Origin: Anatilimnocola aggregata
Lineage (GTDB): Bacteria; Planctomycetota; Planctomycetia; Pirellulales; Pirellulaceae
Assembly: GCF_007747655.1 (NCBI RefSeq)
Contig: NZ_CP036274.1
Location: 3,410,001 to 3,474,000 of the forward strand
Length of the DNA stretch: 64,000 nucleotides
Direction: 5' to 3'
Below are positions 23,147 through 32,308 of the stretch, in pieces. Positions within the stretch are counted from its first letter, which is position 1; each line of letters begins with the position of its first letter. The position numbers and the translations under genes were made by a program. The notes under the pieces were generated by a model, which saw nothing but the letters and a program-made list of their open reading frames with translations, was not told where the DNA came from and ran no database searches.

Positions 23147-25792
23147 ATGAATCGCCCGCTTTGGATTTGCTGTGCTCTGCTCCTAGCTGGAACTTGCTCG
23201 TGGCTGGTGGCGGAAGAAGCTCCGCGGCTGCAAATTTTTCCGCCGCTTCTTACGCTCGATGGTGCCGGCGACCGCGCGAGCATCGTGGCCGTCGTCACGC
23301 AGGCCAATGGCCGCACAGTCGATGTTTCGGCACAGGTGAAACTTAGCGCTTCGCAGCCTGAATTAGTAAAGATCGAAGGTCGCGAGATCATCTCCATTGC
23401 CGATGGTACTGCCGAGTTGATGATCGAGCATTCGGGCCAGCAGACGAAGATTCCGCTGACGGTGAAGAATGCGGCCGCGACCACTGCTCCATCGTTTCGG
23501 CACGATGTACTACCCGTGCTCACTCGCTTTGGTTGCAACCAGGGAGCCTGCCACGGCAAGCTGGCCGGGCAGAACGGCTTTCGCTTGTCGCTACGTGGCT
23601 ATGCGCCCGAGTGGGATCACGGCTGGCTGACGCGCGAGTTTTACGGCCGCCGTATCAGTTCCACGACACCGGCCGATAGCCTGCTGATTCGCAAGCCCAA
23701 CGGCCGCGAGCCCCATGGAGGTGGACGCCTGTTCGAGCCCGGCAGCCGCGCCGAGCAAACGCTCTTGGATTGGATTACCACTGGCACTCCCAACGCAATT
23801 GCCGATGAACCTGCCGTAACTAAGTTGGAAGTCTTTCCTGGCGATCGCAACACCGCCGCCGGCGATACCCAGCAACTGGCCGTTTATGCTCACTACGAAA
23901 ACGGCCGCGTCCGCGATGTCACCTGGCTCGCGCAGTTTTTCACCAACGATGCGAGCGTGGTGGAAGTCTCTCCCACGGGGCTTGTGAAATGTTTGCGAGC
24001 AGGTGAAACCGTCGTTCGCGTTCATTTTCAAGGCGAAGTGGTCGTCACGCAGTTCACCATTCCCTTTGCCGATCCAGTCCCGGCCGATCAACTGGCTGAG
24101 CGCCGCAATGTGGTCGACCAGCATGTCTTCGAGAAACTGGCTGTGCTTCGCATTCCGCCATCGGCAGGTGCTGACGATGCGACTTTCCTCCGCCGCGTTT
24201 ATCTCGACACCATCGGCACGTTGCCAACGGTTGCCGAAACCGAACAATTTCTCGCCAGCAGTTCTCCCAACAAGCGGTCGCAGTTGATCGACGAACTGTT
24301 GCAGCGGCCCGAATGGGTCGACTTCTGGACGCTGCAACTGTGCGATCAGTTGCAGAACCGCAAAGAGCGCGATCATGACGTGCGCGGCACGAAGGGAGTG
24401 CGGTCGTTTCATGCCTGGATGCGCGAGCAATTGCAGGCGAACCGTTCGTGGGACAAGATCGCTGCCGATGTGCTGACTTCGCAAGGGAGCGTCGGTGCAC
24501 ATCCGCAAGTCGGCTACTACATCGTGACCCTGGGGGAGCAACGGAGGGCGGAAGATTCCGACCTGGTGTCGTCCGTCGCTCAGGCATTTGTGGGAACACG
24601 CGTCGGCTGTGCGAAGTGCCACAATCATCCGCTGGAGCGTTACACGCAAGATGATTACTACCGCTTCGCCGCCTTCTTCGCCCGCACACAGTTGCAGCGG
24701 AAGAATCCGGCCGAAGGGATGACAAATCTCATCTTCCGCAACGAAGAGGAGGAGCGCGCTCGCCGCCAACTGGACGATGCTCAAAAGAAATTGGCCGAGG
24801 CCAAGTCGAATCTGGAAGGTAAAGAAGGGAGCGAGGCGGAGAAGCTGCAAAAGGAATTAAAAAATCGTCAGCAGCAGGTGGATATCTATGAGAAAGGGGT
24901 CGCCAGCGCACTGGCGAAGCCGCCGCAAGTTCGGCAGCCGCGCACGGGGCAAATGATGCCACCCCTGCCGCTCGATCGAAGCGAGGTCTCGCTCGCGGAG
25001 AACACCGACCCGCGCACTGCGCTCGTTCGCTGGATGCATCAGCCCACGAACGAGACGTTTACGGGCAACATGGTCAATCGGCTCTGGAAGCACTTCTTCA
25101 GCGTGGGATTGGTCGAGCCCGTCGATGATCTGCGGGCGAGCAATCCGCCGTCGAATCGCCCGCTCTGGCAAGCGCTGAATCGGGAATTCGTCGAACATCA
25201 ATACGATCTCAAGCACTTGATGAAGCTGATGCTCAACTCGCGAACCTATCAACTGAGCAGTACAACGGTCGCTGCGAACGAACAGGATCAGCGTCACTAT
25301 TCGCACTACTATGCTCGCCGCTTGCCGGCCGAAGTGCTGCTCGATGCCATTAGCCAGGTGACGGAAGTCCCCGATCAGTTCCCGGGGTATCCCGTTGGCT
25401 TGCGGGCGATTCAAGTTCCGGACCCCGGTGTCAGTTCTTCGTTCCTGGCAATGTTCGGCCGCTCAGATCGTGTCACCGCTTGTGCGTGCGAACGGAGCGG
25501 CGAAGTAACCTTGCCGCAGTTGCTTCACTTGCAGTGTGGCGATGGTCTGACGCAAAAACTCAATCAGCCCGAAAGCCGGCTCAAGCAATTACTAACCGCC
25601 AAGCTCGACAATGGTCCGCTCGCGCGCTCCATTTTCCTTTCAGCCCTGGCTCGCGAACCGCGCCCCGCGGAACTGCAGGCGATTGAAACGGCGCTCGGCG
25701 ACGCTAAGACTGACGATGCTTCCCGAGAAGAAGCGGTTCGCGATTTGTTTTGGGCAGTTCTGAATACGAAAGAGTTTGCGTTCAATCATTGA
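23147..25792 (+). CDS. DUF1549/DUF1553 protein with Ig-like and cytochrome-type CxxCH motifs
   Basis: 881 residues with a signal peptide (CALLLAGTCSWLVA). An Ig-like Big-type domain (about 25-105) precedes CNQGACHG (about 127), a PSCyt-type heme site. A second Ig-like region follows (about 220-305), then the DUF1549 domain (DDATFLRRVYLDTIGTLPT) with CAKCHNHP (about 487). A Lys/Glu-rich coiled coil lies around 535-590, and the DUF1553 domain (NMVNRLWKHFFSVGLV; LMLNSRTYQLSS) forms the C-terminus. Two possible c-type heme sites suggest an exported electron-transfer or redox protein. The genes downstream (DUF1501, PPC, possibly DUF1080) form the common planctomycete cluster. Substrate unknown. 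Confidence 0.9.
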   Translation: MNRPLWICCALLLAGTCSWLVAEEAPRLQIFPPLLTLDGAGDRASIVAVVTQANGRTVDVSAQVKLSASQPELVKIEGREIISIADGTAELMIEHSGQQTKIPLTVKNAAATTAPSFRHDVLPVLTRFGCNQGACHGKLAGQNGFRLSLRGYAPEWDHGWLTREFYGRRISSTTPADSLLIRKPNGREPHGGGRLFEPGSRAEQTLLDWITTGTPNAIADEPAVTKLEVFPGDRNTAAGDTQQLAVYAHYENGRVRDVTWLAQFFTNDASVVEVSPTGLVKCLRAGETVVRVHFQGEVVVTQFTIPFADPVPADQLAERRNVVDQHVFEKLAVLRIPPSAGADDATFLRRVYLDTIGTLPTVAETEQFLASSSPNKRSQLIDELLQRPEWVDFWTLQLCDQLQNRKERDHDVRGTKGVRSFHAWMREQLQANRSWDKIAADVLTSQGSVGAHPQVGYYIVTLGEQRRAEDSDLVSSVAQAFVGTRVGCAKCHNHPLERYTQDDYYRFAAFFARTQLQRKNPAEGMTNLIFRNEEEERARRQLDDAQKKLAEAKSNLEGKEGSEAEKLQKELKNRQQQVDIYEKGVASALAKPPQVRQPRTGQMMPPLPLDRSEVSLAENTDPRTALVRWMHQPTNETFTGNMVNRLWKHFFSVGLVEPVDDLRASNPPSNRPLWQALNREFVEHQYDLKHLMKLMLNSRTYQLSSTTVAANEQDQRHYSHYYARRLPAEVLLDAISQVTEVPDQFPGYPVGLRAIQVPDPGVSSSFLAMFGRSDRVTACACERSGEVTLPQLLHLQCGDGLTQKLNQPESRLKQLLTAKLDNGPLARSIFLSALAREPRPAELQAIETALGDAKTDDASREEAVRDLFWAVLNTKEFAFNH

Positions 25793-25817
25793 AAGCAGCC
25801 GTCACTGCAAGAAGTAG

Positions 25818-25865
25818 CTCAGTCACTCCGTGACTGAGAAGGCAACCGAGTCATGGAATGACTCG
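25818..25865 (+). repeat. Two back-to-back hairpins between operon genes
   Basis: CTCAGTCAC-TCC-GTGACTGAG (25818-25838) and CGAGTCAT-GGA-ATGACTCG (25847-25865), both perfect. They lie between the stop of the DUF1549/1553 gene and the DUF1501 start. No T-run follows, so an RNA-stability or translation-tuning element is more likely than a terminator. Confidence 0.65.
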
Positions 25866-25887
25866 ACTACGAAAAAGAGAAGCCAAA

Positions 25888-27213
25888 ATGCTCGACATCA
25901 ACTTGAATCAAGCCCGCCAAAAGTTCTGCAACGGCTGGAGCCGACGAGATTTTTTGCGCATCGGCGCCATCGGCCCGCTCGGGTTTTCGCTGGGAAATCT
26001 GCTGCAGGCGGAAGCCAGCGGCGCTGCGGCCGCGACGAAGCGGGCCAAATCGATCATCCTGGTCTATTTGGGGGGCGGCCTGTCGCACCACGACACCTTT
26101 GACCCCAAGCCAAACGCATCAGCTGAGATTCGGGGCAAGTACAGCACCATTCAGACCAAGCTCCCCGGCATCTCGTACGGCGAACTGGTTCCCAAGCTCG
26201 CGCAGCAGAACGACCTGTACACGCTGATTCGCAGCGGGGCCCACAGTAGCGATCATCACGAGACAGCGACCAACTGGGTCATGAGCGGCCGCTTTGGTTC
26301 GGCTTTCGGCGACTATCCGGCCATCGGCGCTGTCGTCGCGCACGAGACGGGCTTTCGCACGCAAGTGCCGCCGTATGTTTCGGTGCCCAACAATCCGTCG
26401 TTCACTTGGGAACTGGGCCGCAGCGCGTTTCTCGGCGGGCGTTACGAATCGTTCAAAGCCGGCGATCCCAACTCCGGTGGCTACAAGGTCCGCGATCTCT
26501 CGCGGGCTCAGCCCCTAACCGATAAGTCTCTCAGTCGGCGGCAGAATCTGCTGCAGGCCGTCGATTCGCTCGGCCAGCAAGTGCGCGGCAACGATCAGGT
26601 GGCCACCTACGACGAATTCCAAAAGCGGGCTGCGGAAATGATCCTGTCGCCGCAAGCGCAGGCCGCGTTCGATATCGAAAAAGAAACGGCCGAACTGCGC
26701 GACAAGTATGGCCGCACCACGTTTGGTCAAAGCTGCTTGCTTGCTCGGCGGCTTGTCGAAGGGGGCGTGACGTTCGTCACCATCAACTACGGCGGCTGGG
26801 ACCATCACGGCAAGATCTTCCCCGCGCTTGATAAGAAGCTCCCCGAATTCGATCAAGGTTTGTCCTCGTTGCTCGCTGATCTCAAGGAGCATGGCCTGCT
26901 CGACGAAACGCTGGTCGTGGCCATGGGCGAGTTCGGTCGCACACCCAAGATCAACAAGGAAGAAGGACGCGATCACTGGGCGCTGGCAGCTTCGCTGATC
27001 TTCGCTGGTGCGGGGGTGAAAGGTGGCCAGGTGATTGGTGCGACCGACGAAATCGGGGCGCACACCACCAAGCAACCCGTGAAGCCCGCCGATGTGGCGT
27101 ACACGATGCTGTCGGCCCTGGGCATTCATCCGCGCAAGCACATTCACACTCCCGATGGTCGCCCGCTTGAGATCCTCGACGAAGGAAAACTGATCGAGGA
27201 TTTGTATGGTTAG
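25888..27213 (+). CDS. DUF1501 family protein
   Basis: 441 residues. The N-terminus includes WSRRDFLRIGAIGPLGFSLG, a strong twin-arginine signal. Family phrases are IILVYLGGGLSHHDTFDPKP, SSDHHETATNWVMSG, YGGWDHHGKIFP and VVAMGEFGRTPKINKEEGRDHW, giving clustered His/Asp residues in an alkaline-phosphatase-like fold. It follows the DUF1549/1553 gene and overlaps the next gene by eight bases, indicating one operon. The other DUF1501 protein (18383) is clearly diverged from it. The ATG at 25888 is chosen because homologues start close to the Tat motif. Confidence 0.9.
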   Translation: MLDINLNQARQKFCNGWSRRDFLRIGAIGPLGFSLGNLLQAEASGAAAATKRAKSIILVYLGGGLSHHDTFDPKPNASAEIRGKYSTIQTKLPGISYGELVPKLAQQNDLYTLIRSGAHSSDHHETATNWVMSGRFGSAFGDYPAIGAVVAHETGFRTQVPPYVSVPNNPSFTWELGRSAFLGGRYESFKAGDPNSGGYKVRDLSRAQPLTDKSLSRRQNLLQAVDSLGQQVRGNDQVATYDEFQKRAAEMILSPQAQAAFDIEKETAELRDKYGRTTFGQSCLLARRLVEGGVTFVTINYGGWDHHGKIFPALDKKLPEFDQGLSSLLADLKEHGLLDETLVVAMGEFGRTPKINKEEGRDHWALAASLIFAGAGVKGGQVIGATDEIGAHTTKQPVKPADVAYTMLSALGIHPRKHIHTPDGRPLEILDEGKLIEDLYG

Positions 27214-27985
27214 TGCGCCCTCCCCTGCCCTGCTCGCACTGGTGCTTTGTCTGTCCGCTAGCGCGGTGCATGCCCAAGACAAACCTCCCGAGAAGAAAGA
27301 TCCGCCGAAGGTGCTGATGTCGTTGCCGCTGGCAATTTCGCCGGGCAAACTTGCGCAGATCACCTTGCGCGGCCAACGGCTCGATCAAGCGACCGAAGTC
27401 ACGATGGCCGGAATCGATGCGGCACCAAAAGTGGAAGTAAAGAAGAAGGAAAAGGCCACCGTTCCTAACGGCCTGAAGGCGGAAGAGATCGGCGATTCGC
27501 AAGTTCAAATCGAATTCACGCTCCCCAACGATTTCGACAAGCCGGAAGTGCAACTGGTCGTCGCTTCGGCCGACGGGACTTCGCAGCCTTATTCCATGCT
27601 GGTGCTCCCCGCGGAAAAGTTAGTTGCCGAAACGGAGCCGAACGAAGCCTTTCGCAAACCGGGCTCGATTGCCTTGGGCCAGACGACAAGCGGCAGTGTG
27701 CATCAGCAACGGGATGTGGATGTCTTCAAGATCGAAGGTGTCGCTGGAGAAACGATTGTCGCCGAGATCTTTGCTGCCCGCCGAGGCTCGGCACTCGACC
27801 CGATTATGTCGCTCTACGATGCCACAGGCCAGTTGCTCGTGCAGAGCGACGACCAGCCCGAACATCGGGATGCAATCCTGAAGCACCAACTGCGAGCGGC
27901 CGGCTCATATTTTCTTGTCCTCCTCGATGCTCACGATCGCGGTTCAGCCGCTCATCCGTACTTGTTGCAGTTGCGGTCGGAATAG
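27206..27985 (+). CDS. Exported PPC-domain protein
   Basis: 259 residues. The N-terminal signal peptide (LLALVLCLSASAVHAQ) is followed by an Ig-like strand-rich region (about 35-130; MSLPLAISPGKLAQITLRGQ) and a C-terminal PPC (bacterial pre-peptidase) domain (EPNEAFRKPGSIALGQTTSGSVHQQRDVDVFKI ... YLLQLRS). PPC domains are non-catalytic beta-sandwiches of secreted proteins. The overlap of its ATG with the DUF1501 stop means translational coupling, so it probably works with the DUF1549/DUF1501 partners outside the cytoplasm. Confidence 0.88.
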   Translation: MVSAPSPALLALVLCLSASAVHAQDKPPEKKDPPKVLMSLPLAISPGKLAQITLRGQRLDQATEVTMAGIDAAPKVEVKKKEKATVPNGLKAEEIGDSQVQIEFTLPNDFDKPEVQLVVASADGTSQPYSMLVLPAEKLVAETEPNEAFRKPGSIALGQTTSGSVHQQRDVDVFKIEGVAGETIVAEIFAARRGSALDPIMSLYDATGQLLVQSDDQPEHRDAILKHQLRAAGSYFLVLLDAHDRGSAAHPYLLQLRSE

Positions 27986-28098
27986 CAGGACCACCGATCC
28001 AACCTGTTCGCCTGCAGTGCAGGTCCGTTTTGCGCAGTATATTGCCCTTGGTCTCTGTTTTTCGAATTGCCCCTCCAACTTCCACCGGAGTTACTCTG

Positions 28099-28869
28099 AT
28101 GAAGCGTTTTGCCTTGTTTGCCTTCGTCCTGTCGACCCTCGCCCCCGCGTTCGCCCAGAATGTGGCTCCACCGAAGAACCCGCTGGACACGAGAAAGGGG
28201 GACGCACCGGTCGTTTCTAAGCCGCGTGAAGCTGCCGAACAGACCCCCAATACGCTGAGCGACAAAGAGAAGCAGGAAGGCTGGAAGCTGCTGTTCGACG
28301 GCAAGACGACGACCGGCTGGCGCAACTATAAGAAGACGGAAGTCGGTCCCGGCTGGCAAGTGAAGAACGGCGAGTTGACGCGGGCCGATAAGGGTGCCGG
28401 CGACATCATCACCAACGACAAGTTCACCGCGTTCGAACTGGTGCTGGAATATAAGATTTCGAAGGGTGGCAACAGCGGACTGATGTTCCACGTAACCGAA
28501 GAAGGGAATACGCCTTGGATGACCGGTCCGGAAATTCAAGTTCAGGACAACGTCGACGGCCACGATCCGCAGAAGGCAGGCTGGCTCTATCAGCTCTACA
28601 AGCCCGAAGCTGACGCCACCAAGCCAGTCGGCCAGTGGAACGAACTGCGTGTGAAGATCACTCCAGAAAAGAGCACCGTCTGGATGAACGGCACCAAGTA
28701 CTACGACTTTGTGAAGGGGAGCAAGGAGTGGGACGAAAAGGTTGCCGCCAGCAAGTTCGGCAAGATGCCACTCTTCGGCAAGCCGACCAGCGGGCACCTC
28801 AGCTTGCAGGATCACGGCAACGAAGTGGCCTTCCGCAACATCAAGATTCGCCCGATCGAGAGCAAGTAG
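28099..28869 (+). CDS. DUF1080 (3-keto-disaccharide hydrolase-type) secreted protein
   Basis: 256 residues with a signal peptide (MKRFALFAFVLSTLAPAFAQ). The DUF1080 concanavalin-like domain fills the rest: EGWKLLFDGKTTTGWRNYKK, FELVLEYKISKGGNSGLMFHV, GPEIQVQDN, GQWNELRVKI, GHLSLQDHGNEVAFRNIKIRP. Members act on keto-sugars or bind glycans. ATG 28099 follows CCGGAG. The gene lies 113 bp after the PPC gene in the same direction and may belong to the same transcript. It is convergent with the metal ABC operon, seven bases away. Confidence 0.9.
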   Translation: MKRFALFAFVLSTLAPAFAQNVAPPKNPLDTRKGDAPVVSKPREAAEQTPNTLSDKEKQEGWKLLFDGKTTTGWRNYKKTEVGPGWQVKNGELTRADKGAGDIITNDKFTAFELVLEYKISKGGNSGLMFHVTEEGNTPWMTGPEIQVQDNVDGHDPQKAGWLYQLYKPEADATKPVGQWNELRVKITPEKSTVWMNGTKYYDFVKGSKEWDEKVAASKFGKMPLFGKPTSGHLSLQDHGNEVAFRNIKIRPIESK

Positions 28870-28875
28870 TTTTGT

Positions 28876-30282
28876 CTACTTGGTTTCGTCTTCTTTGCCT
28901 AAGCCATGGAGCGGAATCGGCGCTCCATGGGGGTCGAGATCGCGACCGACCAGTTCTGCGGCGAGTTGCTTTTGCAGTTCCAGGTCAAGGAAGTGCTCCA
29001 TTCGTTCGGCCGGCGCATGCAAGTGATCGCGCGGCAGATCGAAGTGCGTGGCGAGATAGCTTTCCCAGAGGCGGTGGGCACGGACGATGCTCTGAGCCTG
29101 CTGACGACCTTGAGTCGTTAGCTGGGGGCCGGCAGAAGTCCAGCCTTGTCGGCGGGCATGAATCACGGCGAGCAGCGCGACGAGCCAACCGGGGGAATGT
29201 GTTTCCGCGGTAGCCTTCACGCCCCGTTCTTCTTCGCGATAGAGTCGCGCGATGATGTCCTCGGCCGCGATTTGCACGGCGAGCAGCAGATTCCGCAACC
29301 AGCGACTCAACACTCCGTGGCGCGGCGAGAAGAGAACGGCGAGTCCTAGTTGCAGACCAGCGACCGCTGCCATCAGTCCCGCGACACTGGTATCGAAGGC
29401 ATGGGCAGCCAGGTATCCGAAGACGGCCGAGAAGGCTGCCGAGATCGCGGCCACAACGAGGGTTGTGCTCAAGCGGTCGACCAGCATCCGCGCTGTGGCG
29501 GCCGGCGCAATCAGCATGGGAACGACAAGGATCGAACCGACCGACTCGAACGAAGCGACGGTGACCATGGCCACTACGCCCATCAGCGCGAGATGGATTC
29601 CTCTCGCAGGCAGTCCCATCGCCCGCGCGAGGGCTGGATCGAAGGCGACCAGTTGGAGTTCCTTCCAGCCCACGATAATCAGGGCGAGGACAATGCCGAG
29701 GACCGGCAGCAGTTTGAGCACGGCGGGGGGCCAGCCGATGCCGAGCCAAGGCACGGGCGGATAGAGACCGGTGTTTTGAATCGCGCCAAACAAGACACAG
29801 TCGACGTCCAGGTGGCCATGCGGTGCCCAGATCTGCAGGATGATGACCCCCAGCGCGAACAGCGAAGTGTAAACGACGCCGAGGCTTGAATCTTCGCTGA
29901 CCTGACCGAAACCTTGCAGGCTTTGCGCGGTGAACGCGGTAATGACACCGAAGATCATCGCCCCTGCAAGTACCGGCCAGCCATCGACGCTGCCCGCAAA
30001 GAGAACGGCGAGGGCGATACCGGGAAGCACTGCATGGCTAATCGCATCGCCGAGCAGACTCATGCGACGCAAAACCAGGTAGGTGCCGACGAGTGCGCAG
30101 CAGACATTGGCAACAATCCCGACGGCAATCGTGCGCAGCGCTATGTTACGACTGTTCGGGGGAATCAACTCGACGAAGAGCCAAACCGCGAGGCCAACTA
30201 GCGCGGCGACGAATAGCGAGATCATCAGACCGCGACGGATGGACAACAGAGAGCGACGATTTTCGGCCGCAGGTGCGATCAT
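28876..30282 (-). CDS. Metal ABC-3 permease fused to a DtxR-like metal-sensing domain
   Basis: 468 residues. The first ~290 are an ABC-3 permease of the MntB/ZnuB/TroC type with about eight helices and the family phrase LRRMSLLGDAISHAVLPGIALAVL. The C-terminal ~150 residues match the DtxR/MntR repressor winged-helix and dimer domain. They run RAHRLWESYL (H403), APAERMEHFL (E426, E429, H430), the positions of MntR metal ligands, then DLDPHGAPIP. In Chlamydia the YtgCR permease-repressor fusion is cleaved to free the repressor, so an analogous dual role is plausible but inferred. It is the last gene of the operon, overlapping the preceding permease by four bases. Confidence 0.9.
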   Translation of the reverse strand: MIAPAAENRRSLLSIRRGLMISLFVAALVGLAVWLFVELIPPNSRNIALRTIAVGIVANVCCALVGTYLVLRRMSLLGDAISHAVLPGIALAVLFAGSVDGWPVLAGAMIFGVITAFTAQSLQGFGQVSEDSSLGVVYTSLFALGVIILQIWAPHGHLDVDCVLFGAIQNTGLYPPVPWLGIGWPPAVLKLLPVLGIVLALIIVGWKELQLVAFDPALARAMGLPARGIHLALMGVVAMVTVASFESVGSILVVPMLIAPAATARMLVDRLSTTLVVAAISAAFSAVFGYLAAHAFDTSVAGLMAAVAGLQLGLAVLFSPRHGVLSRWLRNLLLAVQIAAEDIIARLYREEERGVKATAETHSPGWLVALLAVIHARRQGWTSAGPQLTTQGRQQAQSIVRAHRLWESYLATHFDLPRDHLHAPAERMEHFLDLELQKQLAAELVGRDLDPHGAPIPLHGLGKEDETK

Positions 30283-31541
30283 GGGCGCGCCTCCGGCAAC
30301 TCTGGCCAGGCTCCGCGCGAACGCAGGCTGTGTTCCATTTTGTGAATAAGTTCAGGTTGCACTTGCTCGGCAAGTGGGGCGGTCAAGTCGGTAATCGCGG
30401 AAGCCTGCTCCGGATGTTCTTGCAAGAGCTCGCGCCACAGCAAATGAGTGCGCGTGACTTCGATCGCTTCGGCAGCTCCGGCGGTGGTGAGTTCAAAGCC
30501 GCGCGAACTGCTGCTGATCTCGCCGTGCGAAATGGCTCTGGTGACGGCATCGCTTAAGCGCTGGCGCTGCCAGACTTGAGCTTGGAGCAGATCGTCCATT
30601 CGTACCGGCAGCGACCTGGCCTGGCTCCGTTGAGACAACTCCCAGACACCCTCCAGCAAACGCCGCCTGCTGATTTCGGTTTCGAACCTGCGCCATTGCC
30701 AATAGCGGGCAATGACGCCCCGCCGATAGCCGCACAATAACGAGATAATAAAGATTGCGGCTCCACACAGCACGATGGTCGGTCCCGTCGGCAGCGAGCG
30801 ATTGAACGCACTGAAGAGTGTGCCGAGCAAACCCATCGTCAGCCCGAACAGAGTTGAGAGTCCGAGCATGTTGCCGAAGCGATCGGTCCAAAAACGCGCC
30901 GAAGCGCCGGGGATAATGACCATCGCCGCGGTGAGTACCACGCCCACCGCCGGCAGGCCAATGACGACCGTCACGGCAAGGAGCGACATCAGCGCCAGAT
31001 CGAGCCAGCGGACAGGCCAGCCCAAGGTCTGACCGAATTCGGCGTCGAACGAAATGAGTTTGAACTGCTTGTATAGAAGCAACACGATGACGAGGCAAAT
31101 GGCTGCAGTCACCGATATGCCCACGACGTCGTTAAACGTCATGCTCGCAGCTTTGCCGAACAGGAACGAATCGAGCCCTGCTCGGCTCCCACCGCCGGGC
31201 AACTGCTGGATGCGCGTACTCAGGGCAATGCCAACGCCAAAGAACACGCCGAGGACGCTGCCGATGGCAGCATCTTCGCGAATACGCGTGCGGCTGGTGA
31301 GGAGGTTAATGGTGAGAATGCCCAGCACGCCGCTGACAAGCGCGCCAAGGAGCAGAATGGGTAGCGATCTTTGGCCGATCAACAAATAGGCGATACAGAC
31401 CCCGGGCAGGGCTGCATGCGCAAGTGCATCGCCAGTGAGAGACCTCTTGCGGAGGACTGCGAAGGAACCGATCAAACCCGCCAGCGAACCGAGCAAGCCA
31501 ATGCCCGCGAGGACCACAGCCGTGTTGTAGTAGAGCGTCAT
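30279..31541 (-). CDS. Metal ABC-3 permease with a degenerate DtxR-like tail
   Basis: 420 residues. About 290 residues of ABC-3 permease ([27 protein letters not shown]) precede a ~130-residue cytoplasmic tail. The tail has winged-helix features ([49 protein letters not shown]) and ends in IHKMEHSL. Compared with the sister permease, H366, E403 and H404 are kept, but one metal-ligand Glu is replaced by H400 and the DPHG tail is missing. It overlaps its neighbours by four bases (ATGA) on both sides, so the stoichiometry of the two permeases is coupled. Confidence 0.85.
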   Translation of the reverse strand: MTLYYNTAVVLAGIGLLGSLAGLIGSFAVLRKRSLTGDALAHAALPGVCIAYLLIGQRSLPILLLGALVSGVLGILTINLLTSRTRIREDAAIGSVLGVFFGVGIALSTRIQQLPGGGSRAGLDSFLFGKAASMTFNDVVGISVTAAICLVIVLLLYKQFKLISFDAEFGQTLGWPVRWLDLALMSLLAVTVVIGLPAVGVVLTAAMVIIPGASARFWTDRFGNMLGLSTLFGLTMGLLGTLFSAFNRSLPTGPTIVLCGAAIFIISLLCGYRRGVIARYWQWRRFETEISRRRLLEGVWELSQRSQARSLPVRMDDLLQAQVWQRQRLSDAVTRAISHGEISSSSRGFELTTAGAAEAIEVTRTHLLWRELLQEHPEQASAITDLTAPLAEQVQPELIHKMEHSLRSRGAWPELPEARP

Positions 31542-32299
31542 GGCCCGACCTTCACCTGCAGCGCGTCGGCAGCCGCATCGAGCAAGGCGAGACGGCCGCC
31601 GTAGGTCTTGCGCAGATTCTCGGCAGTGAAGGTATCTTCCACAGGGCCGCTGGCGACGAGGCGAACGTTCATCAACGCGACAAAGTCAAAGTACAAGGGC
31701 ACCGTGCGGAGGTCGTGATGGACGACAATGATCGTCTTCCCTTCCTTTCTCAAACGCGTCAGCAGGTCGAAGATCACGCGCTCGGTGAGGGCATCGACGC
31801 CGGCCAGCGGTTCGTCCATGAAGTAGATTTCGGCTTGCTGCGCGAGCGCTCGGGCGAGAAAGACCCGCTGCTGTTGGCCACCTGAGAGTTGGCCGATTTG
31901 ACGCGCTTCGTAGTCGGCCATGCCGACTTGAGCCAGGCAATCGCGCGCCAGTTTCCGCTCGCTGCTACCCGGGCGGCGAAACCAACCAAGGCGGCCATAA
32001 GTCCCCATCAGGACCACATCGAGCACAGTGACGGGGAAGTCCCAGTCGACACTTTCGCGCTGGGGAACATAGCCGACGCGATTACGCACCTGCCGCACAG
32101 GGCGATCGAAAATGGTGACCGAACCACTGGCCAGCGGTGTCAAGCCAAGGACCGATTTGATGAGAGTGCTCTTGCCGGCACCATTGGGGCCCACGACGGC
32201 GGCGAGGCAAGGCTGAGTGATGGTCAGGTCGATGTCCCACAGCACCGGCTTGCGGTGATAGGCGACGGTCACATCGTGGATATCGAGGATCGAGGACAT
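31538..32299 (-). CDS. Metal ABC transporter ATP-binding protein
   Basis: 253 residues. Walker A is GPNGAGKST (about 37). The Q-loop is [13 protein letters not shown], the typical VPQ of manganese/zinc/iron importers. The signature is [15 protein letters not shown] and Walker B is [12 protein letters not shown], with the switch His in IIVVHHDL. It energises import through the two permeases downstream. Its ATG overlaps nothing upstream (9 bp from the solute-binding protein gene), and its stop overlaps the next start as ATGA. Confidence 0.94.
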   Translation of the reverse strand: MSSILDIHDVTVAYHRKPVLWDIDLTITQPCLAAVVGPNGAGKSTLIKSVLGLTPLASGSVTIFDRPVRQVRNRVGYVPQRESVDWDFPVTVLDVVLMGTYGRLGWFRRPGSSERKLARDCLAQVGMADYEARQIGQLSGGQQQRVFLARALAQQAEIYFMDEPLAGVDALTERVIFDLLTRLRKEGKTIIVVHHDLRTVPLYFDFVALMNVRLVASGPVEDTFTAENLRKTYGGRLALLDAAADALQVKVGP

Positions 32300-32308
32300 G
32301 CGGGGCGG

